DNA of 64,000 nt. It comes from Rhizobiaceae bacterium. Its GTDB lineage: Bacteria > Pseudomonadota > Alphaproteobacteria > Rhizobiales > Rhizobiaceae. The position numbers and the translations under genes were made by a program. The notes under the pieces were generated by a model. It had not been told where the DNA came from, ran no database searches, and saw only the letters and a program-made list of their open reading frames with translations. The stretch lies in contig JAHBYW010000006.1 in NCBI GenBank assembly GCA_019635755.1, positions 1 through 64,000 on the forward strand. The letters are read 5' to 3'. Position 1 is the stretch's first letter, and each line of letters opens with the position of its first letter. This document shows, in pieces, positions 47,247 through 56,735 of the stretch.

Positions 47247-50132
47247 ATGTCAGGCGTGTTCGCGCGGCTGGTGGCGGCGGCGCTTCTGCTGTCATGGGCG
47301 ATGCCAGGCCCGGCGCCGGCCGCGGACAGGACGCTGAAGGGCGTCGCGCTCGTCATCGGCAATGGCGACTACGAACACATCCCGGCGCTTCCCAATCCCG
47401 GCAACGACGCCCGCGCGATCGAGGAGATGCTCTCCGACCTCGGCTTCGAGACGACGGCCGTCCTGGACCGCGACGCGAGGCGGCTGAGGCGCGATCTCCA
47501 GTCCTTCGTCGAGGACGCCGAGGGCGCAGACGTGGCGTTCCTCTACTATTCGGGCCACGGCATCGAGGCCGGCGGCGAGAACTACCTCATTCCCGTCGAC
47601 GCCGACCTGTCGGCGCTGGAGTCCGCGGGGGAAGCGCTGGCGCCGCTGTCGGCGATCATCGACGAACTGAAGGCGACGGTGCCGGTCGCCATCGTGATGC
47701 TCGACGCCTGCCGCGACAATCCGTTTCCCGCCGGCGCGCTCGTCAAGGCCGACCCGGCCGCGCCGGGCGTGCCAATCGACGCCAGCGGGCTGGGCGAGAG
47801 CCGGGGCGCGGCGCCGCTCGCAGCGGCCAGCACCGACGCCAGCTTCGGCACGGTCGTCGGTTTCGCGGCCGAGCCCGGCAAGGCGGCGCTGGACGGACCC
47901 GCGGGCGGCAACAGCCCCTACGCGGCCGCCGTGCTGCGCCATCTCTCCGCGCTGACCGGCGAGGAATTCGGCACAGTGATGCGCATGGTCGCCGAGGAGG
48001 TCTACCTCAAGACGGACGGCCGACAGCGGCCGTGGATCAACGAGAGCCTGCGCCGGCTGCTCTATTTCGGCGGGACCGCGACCGAGCCCGCCGGAGAGGA
48101 GGGCGAGATCCTCGCCGAGCGACGACAGCTGCTGCTGACGATCTCGTCGCTGCCGGAGGCCGGCCGCAAGCGCATCGAGACCATCGCCGACGCAGACGGC
48201 GTGCCGATGGACGCGCTCTTCGGCATGCTGAAGGCGCTGGGCGCCGAGGCGCCGGACGACCCGGCCGAACTCGACGCGCTGCTGCGGGGGCAAACGGAGA
48301 GGCTCAAGGCGCTGCTGGCCGAGCGCGACGCGCTGAAGAGTTCCGACCCGGAGATCATGCGCCTCGCCTCGCTGGCCGACGAGGCGCTCGACGAAGGTGC
48401 GCTGACGACGGCGATCCGGCTGCTCGACCAGGCGAAGGAGCGGGTCGGCGCGCTGCGGCGCACGGTGGACGACGCGGAAGCCGACATCCGCGCCCGCCGC
48501 CTGGAGTTCGCGGCCGTCTACGCGAAAAGCGCGGACGCGCGCCTGGTCACCTTCGACTACGCCGCCGCGGCGGCCGACTATGCGCTGGCCTTCGAGCAGG
48601 CGCAGAAGTGGGACGACCGACTGGCGTGGTCCTACAAGAACAGCGAGGCGGAGGCGCTGACGTTCCTCGGCGAGCGGCAGGGCGATCGCGATGCGCTGCT
48701 GCGTTCGGTCGCCGCGGCGGAGGTCGCCGTCGCCCTCGCGCAGACGTCCGGCGGGGGTAAATCGCTGACCAGCAGCCGGATCGTCCACGGCAACGCCCTG
48801 CAGGCGCTGGGCGGCGCGGAAGCCGACACGGCGACGCTCGAAAAGGCGATCGCCGTCTATGGCGAGGCGCTCGCCGGGCTGGACCGCGACACCTCGCCGG
48901 AGGACTGGGCGACGCTGCAGAACAACAGCGGCAACGTACTGACCATCCTGGCGCGCCGCGCCGGCGATCCGGCGAGGCTCGGCGAGGCAGCGGATGCCTA
49001 CCGGAAGGCGCTCGAGGTGTTCGAGCGGGACGGCCCGCGCGTCTCCTGGCTCTTTGCCATGAACAACCTCGCGAAGTCGCTGCTCGAGCGGGCCGAGTTC
49101 GAGACCGGCGTCGAGCGCCTCAACGAAGCGGCGGCGCTGTTCGAGCAGGCGCTGGACGGCGCGTCCCGCGCCGAGTACCCGGTCCAGTGGGCGATCATGC
49201 AGAACAACTATGCCAATGTCCTGCAGACGCTCGGCATGCGCACTGCCGATCCGCAGGCGGGGACCGCGCTGCACCTGAAGGCGGTCGAGGCCTACAGGAA
49301 CGCGCTGCTCGAATGGACGCCGGAGCGCGCCGCGTCGCACCGCGCGATCGCACAGAACAACCTCGGCAACGTCTACCAGTCGCTCGCCTATCGCGAGCCG
49401 GGCAATGCGGCCGCGCATCTGCGCGCGGCGGAAGAGCAGCAGACGGCGGCGATCGAGGCGACGTCGCGTGCGGAGCAGCCGCTGCAATGGGCGGCCTTCG
49501 TCTTCAACCGCGGACGAACGTTCCACATGCAGGGCGATTTCGCCGCGACCGAGCAGGAGGCCGTCGCGACGTACCGGAAATCGGTCGCGGACTTCGAAGC
49601 GGCGCTGGGTGAGATGACGCTCGATCGCGTGCCGCAGCAATGGGTCGGGGCGCGGCTGTCGCTCGCCAACGTTCTGCAGGCGCAGTCGATGCGCGAGGCG
49701 GAGGACGCCGCCGCCACGGAGACGCTGGAGGAGGCGCTCGCCGTGTTTCGCGGGTCGCTCGACCAGCTGGACGCCGCGCGCTTCCCCAACGAACGCGCCA
49801 ACACGCTGCTCTACCTCGCCAACGCCTATGTGCTGCTGGGCGACCGCGGCGGCGGCGTGGATCGCTACCGCGAGGCGGAAGGGGTCTATCGCGAGCTGAT
49901 GACGATGCGCGCGCGCCAGACGAGCCCGGTCGAATGGGCGTACGCGGCCGGAGGCCTCGGCAATGCGCTGCGCGCCATAGGCCTGATGACCCACGACCGC
50001 GATACCCTGACCGAGGCGCGCGCCATCACGATGGAGGCCTGGGACACGATCCGGCCCTTTGACAGCCAGTTCGACCCGATCGTGCAGCAGCGCATCGCCG
50101 AGATCGACGCCGCACTCGCCAAGGCGGACTGA
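47247..50132 (+). CDS. Secreted caspase-like protease with TPR-type repeats
   Basis: A 961-residue protein. A signal peptide (about 1-26) is followed by a caspase p20-like domain (about 29-280) with the His-Cys dyad: His104 in YYSGHGIEAGG and Cys155 in LDACRDNPF. From about 420 onward are helical repeats of the tetratricopeptide kind, with recurring NNxGN and NNLA motifs. Such bacterial caspase homologues cleave after Arg or Lys or act in stress and death responses, but no substrate is known. The exact start is uncertain; GTG codons at 47211 and 47226 are alternatives. It follows the phytase-like gene by 63 bp. Confidence 0.88.
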   Translation: MSGVFARLVAAALLLSWAMPGPAPAADRTLKGVALVIGNGDYEHIPALPNPGNDARAIEEMLSDLGFETTAVLDRDARRLRRDLQSFVEDAEGADVAFLYYSGHGIEAGGENYLIPVDADLSALESAGEALAPLSAIIDELKATVPVAIVMLDACRDNPFPAGALVKADPAAPGVPIDASGLGESRGAAPLAAASTDASFGTVVGFAAEPGKAALDGPAGGNSPYAAAVLRHLSALTGEEFGTVMRMVAEEVYLKTDGRQRPWINESLRRLLYFGGTATEPAGEEGEILAERRQLLLTISSLPEAGRKRIETIADADGVPMDALFGMLKALGAEAPDDPAELDALLRGQTERLKALLAERDALKSSDPEIMRLASLADEALDEGALTTAIRLLDQAKERVGALRRTVDDAEADIRARRLEFAAVYAKSADARLVTFDYAAAAADYALAFEQAQKWDDRLAWSYKNSEAEALTFLGERQGDRDALLRSVAAAEVAVALAQTSGGGKSLTSSRIVHGNALQALGGAEADTATLEKAIAVYGEALAGLDRDTSPEDWATLQNNSGNVLTILARRAGDPARLGEAADAYRKALEVFERDGPRVSWLFAMNNLAKSLLERAEFETGVERLNEAAALFEQALDGASRAEYPVQWAIMQNNYANVLQTLGMRTADPQAGTALHLKAVEAYRNALLEWTPERAASHRAIAQNNLGNVYQSLAYREPGNAAAHLRAAEEQQTAAIEATSRAEQPLQWAAFVFNRGRTFHMQGDFAATEQEAVATYRKSVADFEAALGEMTLDRVPQQWVGARLSLANVLQAQSMREAEDAAATETLEEALAVFRGSLDQLDAARFPNERANTLLYLANAYVLLGDRGGGVDRYREAEGVYRELMTMRARQTSPVEWAYAAGGLGNALRAIGLMTHDRDTLTEARAITMEAWDTIRPFDSQFDPIVQQRIAEIDAALAKAD

Positions 50133-50140
50133 GGCCTGCG

Positions 50141-51280
50141 TCAGCCCCGGAAGCCAGCGATCGCCAGGGGATTGTCGTCGAGCGCGGCACGATCGGGCGC
50201 GTCGACGGCGGGCGTGCCGCTGATGCCGGCGAACAGCCGCCGGACATAGTCCTCCGACAGGTCGACGGCGATGACCACGAGGCGCGTGCCGCGCGTGGCG
50301 TCCGGCCAGGCCGGCAGGCGCGCCGGCGGGTAGAGTGTCGTCCTGACCGCGTGCACGACAAGCGGCCGGGCCGGATCCTCGGCCAGTTCGACGATGCCCT
50401 TCAGCCGCAGCAGCCGATCGCCATGCGCCGAGCGGAGGATGTCGAGGAACGTCTCGAGCGCCGCGAACGGCAGCGGGCCGGGATGGGTCAGCGAGACCGC
50501 GCGGACGCGGGCATCGTGGCGATGGGGATGCTGGTGATGTGCGTGATCGTGCGTGCCGTGCCCATCGTGATCGTGACCCGCGTGGTCGTGACCTGCGTGG
50601 TCGTGCTCCGCCGCTTCGCCCAGCCAACGCGCCACGTCCGCCGTCTTCGTTGCGGGGTCGTAGAGGCCGGCGGCGAGCAGCGAGGCATCGGCGGCGCGCG
50701 CGTCGGTGACAGGGAAGATGGCGGCGCCCGGATTGATCGACCGCAGCCGTCGCTGGAGCGCGTCCACGGTCCCGGCCGAGGCGAGGTCGGTCTTGGTCAG
50801 CACCAGCCGGTCCGCCATCGCGACCTGCTTCACCGCCTCGACATGGCCGTCGAGGAAGGCGGCGCCGTTCGCCGCGTCGACCAGCGTGATCAGCCCGTCC
50901 AGCCGATAGGCCTGCATGAGCACGGGATGCGCCATGATCGACTGGAGGACCGGCGCCGGGTCGGCCAGGCCGGTGGTCTCGATGACGACACGGCGGAGCC
51001 GGGAGATGCGCCCGGTCTGGAGCCGGTCGACCAGGTCCGCCAGCGTGTCGACCAGATCGCCGCGCACGGTGCAACAGAGGCATCCGTCGGCCAGCTGGAT
51101 GACGCCGTCCGACGCCTGCTCGACCAGAAGATGGTCGATCGCCACGTCGCCGAATTCATTGATGATGACGGCGGTGTCGACGAGCGATTCGTGCTTCAGC
51201 AGGCGATTGAGCAGCGTCGTCTTGCCGCTGCCGAGGAACCCGGTCAGGACCGACACCGGGATGGGGAACATCGGCTCCAC
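50141..51280 (-). CDS. COG0523 (CobW/YjiA-type) metal-chaperone GTPase
   Basis: A 379-residue P-loop GTPase. Walker A GFLGSGKTT begins at 14, the family metal motif CLCC is at 67-70, and NKxD is TKTD near 160. Between about 228 and 258 is a run of His and Asp (HDHAGHDH and similar), a likely metal store. The C-terminal CobW_C domain is at about 265-370. COG0523 proteins deliver zinc, cobalt or iron to client enzymes. No zinc-regulator box was recognised. It lies 9 bp downstream of the DD-carboxypeptidase gene, an unusual partner. Confidence 0.91.
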   Translation of the reverse strand: MEPMFPIPVSVLTGFLGSGKTTLLNRLLKHESLVDTAVIINEFGDVAIDHLLVEQASDGVIQLADGCLCCTVRGDLVDTLADLVDRLQTGRISRLRRVVIETTGLADPAPVLQSIMAHPVLMQAYRLDGLITLVDAANGAAFLDGHVEAVKQVAMADRLVLTKTDLASAGTVDALQRRLRSINPGAAIFPVTDARAADASLLAAGLYDPATKTADVARWLGEAAEHDHAGHDHAGHDHDGHGTHDHAHHQHPHRHDARVRAVSLTHPGPLPFAALETFLDILRSAHGDRLLRLKGIVELAEDPARPLVVHAVRTTLYPPARLPAWPDATRGTRLVVIAVDLSEDYVRRLFAGISGTPAVDAPDRAALDDNPLAIAGFRG

Positions 51281-51289
51281 CCGGGACGG

Positions 51290-52525
51290 TCAGCCGCCGG
51301 CCGACGTGTCGCCCTGCGCGGCCTTGAGGCTCTCCGGCGCGTAGTCGGGCCGCCAGGTCGGGATCGGCACGTCCGAATAGTCGATCTCGCCGATCGCCGC
51401 CCGCCCGGCCGGGATCGGCCCGGTGGCGCCGCCGAGGCCGACCGCGATGAGGGCGGGCTGCTTGTTCACTTCGCCGAGGAACGACGACGCCTTCAGCGTC
51501 TCGCCTTCGCTCGCCTCGCTCGCGACCGTCGTCGCCTCGCTGCCCGTCGCGCCGGCGTCGGCGGCCAGCGCCTTGGCATCGGCGATCGTCGCCTTCGCGG
51601 TGACGTCGGGCTTCTTCTTCACAGGCGCCTTGCCGCAGATCGTCTCGCGCATGTTGACGGCCTCGTCGCGACCCTCGCCGTAAGGCTGCATGGTGTAGAT
51701 CGTGTCGGCACCGGCGGCGGACGTCTTGGCGAAGCCGTTGCTCAGCATCTCGGCCGCGATCTCGGCGCGGTCCTTCTGCAGCGTGGCGCCCAGCACGATG
51801 GCGCCCAGCGTCTGGCCGTCGCGCGTCGCGGTGCCGATCAGGTTGAAGCCCGAGGCGCAGACGAATCCGGTCTTCATGCCGTCGGCGCCGTCGAAGCGGC
51901 CGATCAGCTTGTTGTAGGTGCGCATGACGGTCTTGCCCGACTTCAGCCCCTCGATCTTGTAGTACCCGTTGTACTCGGGGAACTCGCTGCGGATCGCCGT
52001 CACCAGCACGGCGAGGTCGCGCGCGGTCGTGTACTGGTCGGGCGAATGCAGGCCGTTCGGATTGGTGAAGTGCGAGCCGCTCATGCCGATCCGCGCCGCC
52101 TCGGCGTTCATTCGGTTCACGAAGGTCGGGATCGTGCCGCCGACGTTTTCCGCGATCGCCGCGGCGACGTCGTTGGCCGACTTGATGAGCATCATCTTGA
52201 GCGCGTTGTCGAGGGTCATCTCCGAGCCGGGCTTGAAGCCCATCTTGCTCGGCGGCTCGGCGGCGGACACCTTGGACATGCGGATCGGCGAGGTGAGCTC
52301 GAGCTCGCCCGCCTGGATCGCGCGGAACGTCACATAGGCGGTCATCAGCTTGGTCAGCGACGCGGGATGCCAGCGCTGGAACGCTTCCTCATGCTGCAGC
52401 ACCTGGCCGGTCTTCAGGTCGAAGAGCAGCGTCGGATTGGCCAGCGCGTGACCAATGCCGGCCAGGCTCACCGCCGCCGCGCCGAACACGGCCGCAACTC
52501 GAATCAGAACTGTTCGCTTCGTCAA
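51290..52525 (-). CDS. D-alanyl-D-alanine carboxypeptidase (PBP5/6-type)
   Basis: A 411-residue penicillin-binding protein that trims the terminal D-Ala of peptidoglycan pentapeptides. A signal peptide (about 1-29, ending ALAN) leads to the serine transpeptidase domain with SLTK at 56-59, SAN at 116-118 and KTG at 218-220. After about 300 the sequence is Ala/Lys/Thr-rich and lacks a clear PBP5 C-terminal anchor helix. It is probably cotranscribed with the downstream COG0523 GTPase and divergent from the M20 hydrolase gene. Confidence 0.93.
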   Translation of the reverse strand: MTKRTVLIRVAAVFGAAAVSLAGIGHALANPTLLFDLKTGQVLQHEEAFQRWHPASLTKLMTAYVTFRAIQAGELELTSPIRMSKVSAAEPPSKMGFKPGSEMTLDNALKMMLIKSANDVAAAIAENVGGTIPTFVNRMNAEAARIGMSGSHFTNPNGLHSPDQYTTARDLAVLVTAIRSEFPEYNGYYKIEGLKSGKTVMRTYNKLIGRFDGADGMKTGFVCASGFNLIGTATRDGQTLGAIVLGATLQKDRAEIAAEMLSNGFAKTSAAGADTIYTMQPYGEGRDEAVNMRETICGKAPVKKKPDVTAKATIADAKALAADAGATGSEATTVASEASEGETLKASSFLGEVNKQPALIAVGLGGATGPIPAGRAAIGEIDYSDVPIPTWRPDYAPESLKAAQGDTSAGG

Positions 52526-52705
52526 TGCTCTTCGCCTCTTGCCGTGCCCGAAGGACGCTCCGCGGTTCCGGAGCAGGTTTGGTCGCGCGACGCGCGGACG
52601 GGATACACGGACCCCTTCCGTGGTGCTATCTAGCCCATGTGTCGCCAGAATGGCAAAGCGCCGACCGCCGGTCGGTTAATATCCGTCCCGTGGGAGTTGC
52701 GCCAG

Positions 52706-53872
52706 ATGCCCATCCTCAACCGAGCCGCGGAGATGCAGGGAGAGGTCGCCGAATGGCGGCATTTCCTGCACCAGAACCCCGAGCTTAACTTCGACGTGTT
52801 CAAGACGTCCCACTTCGTTGCCGAAAAATTGAACGCGTTCGGCGTCGACGAGATCGTGCGGGGGCTGGGGAAAACCGGCGTGGTCGGCATCATCAAGGGC
52901 AAGCGCGGCGCCGGCCGCACCATCGGGCTGCGCGCCGACATGGACGCGCTGCCGATCGCCGAGACGACCGGCAGGCCCTACGCTTCGCAGACGCCCGGCC
53001 GCATGCATGCCTGCGGGCACGACGGCCATACGGCGATGCTGCTGGGTGCGGCGAAATACCTCGCCGAGACGCGTAATTTCGCCGGCCATGTCGCGGTGAT
53101 CTTCCAGCCCGCGGAGGAGGGCGGCGGCGGCGGCAACGAAATGGTCAAGGACGGCATGATGGAGCGATTCGCCATCGAGCAGGTGTTCGGCATGCACAAC
53201 ATGCCCGGCCTGCCGGTGGGCTGCTTCGCGACGCGGCCCGGGCCGATCATGGCATCCACGTCGGAGTTCACCATCGTCGTGACCGGGCGCGCCGGCCACG
53301 CCGCCATGCCGCAGCGCTCGGTGGACCCGATCGTCATCGCCGCGCAGGTCGTCACCGCGCTGCAGACGATCGTCTCGCGCAGCGCCGACCCGATCGAATC
53401 GCTTGTGGTGACGGTGACCAAGATCCACGGCGGCGATGCGTGGAACATCATCCCCGAGAAGGTCGAGCTGAACGGCACCGTGCGGGCGCTGAAGAACGAG
53501 ATGGGCGCGCTCGCCCGCGACCGCATGGAGCGCATCTGCAAGGGCATCGCCGAAGCGCACGGCGCCAGCATCAGCTTCGACTACGACGCCAACTACCCGG
53601 TCACCGTGAACCATCCGGCCGAGACCGCCTTCGCCAGCGACGTGGCGACCGAGATCGCCGGCGCCAAGGGAGTGCTGCGCAACGTGCCGCCGGTGATGGG
53701 GGGCGAGGACTTCTCGTACATGCTGGAGGCGCGGCCGGGCGCCTTCATGTTCATCGGCAACGGCGACAGCGCCAACCTGCACAACGACAAGTACGACTTC
53801 AACGACGAGGCCATCCCCCACGGCGTCAGCTACTGGGTGCGGCTGGCGGAGACATCGCTGGGCGGGGGCTGA
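52706..53872 (+). CDS. M20 family amidohydrolase (hippurate hydrolase-like)
   Basis: A 388-residue dinuclear metallohydrolase of the M20D group, which cuts N-acyl amino acids, hippurate or indole-acetyl conjugates. Metal-binding boxes are HACGHDGHTAMLLGAA and FQPAEEGGGGG, and a bacterial exopeptidase dimerisation domain occupies about 180-280. ATG 52706 was chosen with TGGGAG upstream. It is cytoplasmic, with no signal peptide. The true substrate cannot be determined from sequence. Confidence 0.92.
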   Translation: MPILNRAAEMQGEVAEWRHFLHQNPELNFDVFKTSHFVAEKLNAFGVDEIVRGLGKTGVVGIIKGKRGAGRTIGLRADMDALPIAETTGRPYASQTPGRMHACGHDGHTAMLLGAAKYLAETRNFAGHVAVIFQPAEEGGGGGNEMVKDGMMERFAIEQVFGMHNMPGLPVGCFATRPGPIMASTSEFTIVVTGRAGHAAMPQRSVDPIVIAAQVVTALQTIVSRSADPIESLVVTVTKIHGGDAWNIIPEKVELNGTVRALKNEMGALARDRMERICKGIAEAHGASISFDYDANYPVTVNHPAETAFASDVATEIAGAKGVLRNVPPVMGGEDFSYMLEARPGAFMFIGNGDSANLHNDKYDFNDEAIPHGVSYWVRLAETSLGGG

Positions 53873-53904
53873 GCCTCGCCCGGACGAGCCAGGCAGCACC
53901 GGCA

Positions 53905-53933
53905 ATCGGTTATATTCCGCTGGATATATCGAT
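53905..53933. promoter_or_regulatory. ModE-type box upstream of modA
   Basis: ATCGGTTATAT (53905-53915) and ATATATCGAT (53924-53933) form an imperfect palindrome around eight bases, like the ModE consensus of ATCG and TATAT half-sites. It ends 45 bases before the modA start. A ModE-like gene lies downstream of modC. Confidence 0.78.
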
Positions 53934-53978
53934 TTCCGCGCGCTAGTCTGCCGCCGCCTGCCCCAACGGAGGAGTTCC

Positions 53979-54773
53979 ATGCTCACCCTGCTTCGTCGCA
54001 CATTCCTGACTGCGTTCGCCGGCGCATTCATCGCCGCATCGGGCGCCGGATTAGCCGCCGCCGCCGACCCGGTCGTGTTCGCGGCGGCCAGCCTGAAGAA
54101 CGCGCTCGACGCGGTGAACGCGGCCTGGAAGGAGGAGAGCGGCAAGTCGGCCACGATCTCCTACGCGGCGAGTTCGGCGCTGGCGAAGCAGATCGAAGAG
54201 GGCGCCCCGGCCGACATCTTCGTCTCGGCCGATCTCGACTGGATGACCTACCTGTCCGAGCGGAAGCTGACCAAGCCGGCCACGGAGGTGCAACTGCTCG
54301 GCAACCGCATCGTGCTGGTGGCGCCGGCCGATTCCGACGTCGAGGCGACGATCGAGCCGGGCTTCGACCTGGCCGGCCTGCTCAAGGGCGGCAAGCTCGC
54401 AATGGCCGACGTGAAGGCCGTGCCGGCCGGCAAGTACGGCAAGGCGGCGCTCGAGGCGCTGGGTGTGTGGGCTTCGGTAGAGGGCAGCGTCGCCCAGGCC
54501 GAGAACGTGCGCGCAGCGCTGGCGCTGGTCGCGACCGGCGAGGCAGAACTCGGCATCGTCTACCGCACCGACGCGCGCGCCGAGCCGAAGGTCGCCGTCG
54601 TCGACATCCTCCCCGAAGACACGCATCCCGCGATCGTCTATCCGGCGGCGCTCACGGCGGCCTCGGCCAATGCCGACGCGGCCGCGTTCCTCACCTTCCT
54701 GCAGTCGGCCAAGGCCCGCACCATCTTCGAGGACCAGGGCTTCTCCGTGCTGACGCCGCCCGCCTCCAACTAG
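53979..54773 (+). CDS. modA: Molybdate ABC transporter substrate-binding protein
   Basis: A 264-residue periplasmic protein with a signal peptide (about 1-28, ending LAAAAD). The mature chain opens PVVFAAASLKNALDAV and contains YAASSALAKQIEEGAPADIFVSAD, the usual ModA oxyanion-binding segments. It captures molybdate and possibly tungstate. GGAGGAG precedes the ATG. It heads the modABC operon and is preceded by the ModE-type box. Confidence 0.96.
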   Translation: MLTLLRRTFLTAFAGAFIAASGAGLAAAADPVVFAAASLKNALDAVNAAWKEESGKSATISYAASSALAKQIEEGAPADIFVSADLDWMTYLSERKLTKPATEVQLLGNRIVLVAPADSDVEATIEPGFDLAGLLKGGKLAMADVKAVPAGKYGKAALEALGVWASVEGSVAQAENVRAALALVATGEAELGIVYRTDARAEPKVAVVDILPEDTHPAIVYPAALTAASANADAAAFLTFLQSAKARTIFEDQGFSVLTPPASN

Positions 54774-54785
54774 GAACGATCCCGG

Positions 54786-55487
54786 ATGGCGGAGTTCCTG
54801 GGCCTCGGCCCGCAAGAGTGGACCGCCGTCCGCCTGTCGGTGTGGGTGGCCCTGTGGGCGACGGCCGGCAGCCTGCCGTTCGGCGTGGCCGTCGCCCTCG
54901 TGCTGGCGCGCGGCCGCTTCTGGGGCAAGTCGCTGCTGAACGGCGTCGTTCACCTTCCGCTGGTGATGCCGCCGGTGGTGACCGGCTACCTGCTGCTCAT
55001 CACCTTCGGCCGCCGCGGACCGCTCGGCCAGCTGCTCGAGCCGCTGGGCATCGTCTTCTCGTTCCGCTGGACCGGCGCCGCGCTGGCCTGCGCCATCATG
55101 GGGTTCCCGCTGATGGTGCGCGCCATCCGCCTCTCCATCGAGGCGGTCGACCGGCGGCTGGAACAGGCGGCCTCGACGCTGGGCGCCGGCCGGTTCTGGG
55201 TGTTCGCCACGGTGACGCTGCCGCTGATCACGCCCGGCATCATCGCCGGCATGATCCTCTGCTTCGCCAAGGCGATGGGCGAGTTCGGCGCCACCATCAC
55301 CTTCGTGTCCAACATTCCCGGCGAGACGCAGACGCTGCCGTCGGCCATCTACAGCTTCATCCAGGTGCCGGGCGGCGACGCCTCGGCGCTCAGGCTGACG
55401 GCAATCTCCATCGCCATCTCGCTGGCGGCGCTGATGGCGTCGGAATGGCTGGCCGGCCATGCCGCGCGGCGGGTCACCGCGGCATGA
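54786..55487 (+). CDS. modB: Molybdate ABC transporter permease
   Basis: A 233-residue inner-membrane permease with five or six helices. The EAA loop that contacts the ATPase lies in RRLEQAASTLGAGRFWVFATVTLPL. AKAMGEFGATITFVSNIPGETQTL is a typical ModB block. It starts 12 bp after modA and ends 16 bp before modC, within one operon. It moves molybdate delivered by ModA. Confidence 0.96.
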   Translation: MAEFLGLGPQEWTAVRLSVWVALWATAGSLPFGVAVALVLARGRFWGKSLLNGVVHLPLVMPPVVTGYLLLITFGRRGPLGQLLEPLGIVFSFRWTGAALACAIMGFPLMVRAIRLSIEAVDRRLEQAASTLGAGRFWVFATVTLPLITPGIIAGMILCFAKAMGEFGATITFVSNIPGETQTLPSAIYSFIQVPGGDASALRLTAISIAISLAALMASEWLAGHAARRVTAA

Positions 55488-55503
55488 GCGCGGGACGCCT
55501 CGC

Positions 55504-56640
55504 ATGACCGCCGGCGACGCCGCCGCCGACACAAACGCGCTGGAGGTCGACCTGCGCCACCGCGCCGGCGCGTTCTCGCTCGACGTCGCGTTCCGCGCGC
55601 GCGGGCCGCTGACGGCGCTGTTCGGTCCGTCCGGCTCGGGCAAGACCACCGTCGTCAACCTGATCGCCGGGCTGCTGCGGCCGGATGAGGGGCGCATCGC
55701 GGTCGGCGGCCGCGTGCTGGTCGACACCGCGCGCGGCGTCTTCGTGCCGGCGCACCGGCGCCGCATCGGCTACGTCTTCCAGGACGCGCGGCTCTTCCCG
55801 CACCTGTCGGTGCGCGCCAACCTCGCCTATGGCCGCTGGTTCGCGCCGCGCGCGGAGCGCAGCGCCGACCTTGCGGCGATCGTCGAGCTGCTCGGCATCG
55901 GCCGGCTGCTCGACCGGCGCCCGCAAGGGCTTTCCGGCGGCGAGCGGCAGCGGGTGGCGATCGGCCGCGCGCTGCTGGCCAGCCCGGCGGTGTTGCTGAT
56001 GGACGAGCCGCTGGCCTCGCTGGACGAGGCGCGCAAGGCCGAGATCCTTCCCTATATCGAGCGGCTCCGCGACGGCATGCGCGTGCCGATCGTCCATGTC
56101 AGCCATTCCGTCGCCGAGGTGGCGCGCCTGGCGACCGACGTGGTGGTGCTGAAGGAGGGCCGGGTGACGGCGGCCGGCCCCGCCGCGACCGTGTTCCGCC
56201 ACGCCGACGCGCTCGACGGCGCCGAACGCGACGAGGCCGGCACGGTGATCGACGCCAGCGTCGCCGCGCATGACGAGCGTTTCGGCATGTCGGTGCTGCG
56301 CTGCCGGGCGGGCGAGGTGTGCGTGCCGCGGATCGATGCCGCGCCCGGCGATCCGGTCAGGCTGCGCATCCGCTCGCGCGACGTGATGATCGCGACGGAG
56401 CGGCCGCGCGGGATCAGCGCCCTCAACATCTTCCCGGGCGTGGTCGCCGACATCGGGGCGGGGCAGGGTACCGCCGTCGACGTCATGCTGGATTGCGGCG
56501 GCGACCCCGTCGCGGCCCGCATCACACGCCAGTCGCTGGCAGGGCTCGGGCTGACGCGCGGCATGCCGGTCTTCGCCATCGTGAAATCGGTGGCGCTCGA
56601 CGGCGGCGGCGAGTTCGCGCCGGCCCCGATCCGCGCCTGA
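55504..56640 (+). CDS. modC: Molybdate ABC transporter ATP-binding protein
   Basis: A 378-residue ATPase. Walker A GPSGSGKTT is at 41-49, the signature LSGGERQR follows, and Walker B is in LLMDEPLASLD. The C-terminal third is a TOBE/Mop domain (about 300-370), a molybdate-binding module that can inhibit transport when internal molybdate is high. ATG 55504 was chosen; a longer upstream frame overlaps modB. The ModE-like gene begins 95 bp downstream. Confidence 0.95.
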   Translation: MTAGDAAADTNALEVDLRHRAGAFSLDVAFRARGPLTALFGPSGSGKTTVVNLIAGLLRPDEGRIAVGGRVLVDTARGVFVPAHRRRIGYVFQDARLFPHLSVRANLAYGRWFAPRAERSADLAAIVELLGIGRLLDRRPQGLSGGERQRVAIGRALLASPAVLLMDEPLASLDEARKAEILPYIERLRDGMRVPIVHVSHSVAEVARLATDVVVLKEGRVTAAGPAATVFRHADALDGAERDEAGTVIDASVAAHDERFGMSVLRCRAGEVCVPRIDAAPGDPVRLRIRSRDVMIATERPRGISALNIFPGVVADIGAGQGTAVDVMLDCGGDPVAARITRQSLAGLGLTRGMPVFAIVKSVALDGGGEFAPAPIRA

Positions 56641-56735
56641 CTCCGGAAACCGGTTCCCTCGTTCGGGCGACATGCGCTAGGCTTTGCCGTCGCCCGGCGT
56701 CTGGACGCGGGCAAAGTCCAAGCCCGGTCGCGCCG

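Noticed and set aside
47247..50132. Caspase gene as part of an antiphage gasdermin or effector system
   Set aside because: No gasdermin, CHAT-partner, STAND or nucleotide-sensor gene is adjacent; the neighbours are core metabolic genes and the protein is exported.
47292..51083. A 1,263-codon open frame on the minus strand
   Set aside because: It is antisense to the caspase-TPR and GTPase genes, Arg/Gly/Pro-rich without domains, and open only because of high G+C third positions.
50141..51280. COG0523 gene labelled CobW and assigned to cobalamin synthesis
   Set aside because: It is not clustered with cobST, and the family has many metal-delivery roles; the label would overstate what the sequence shows.
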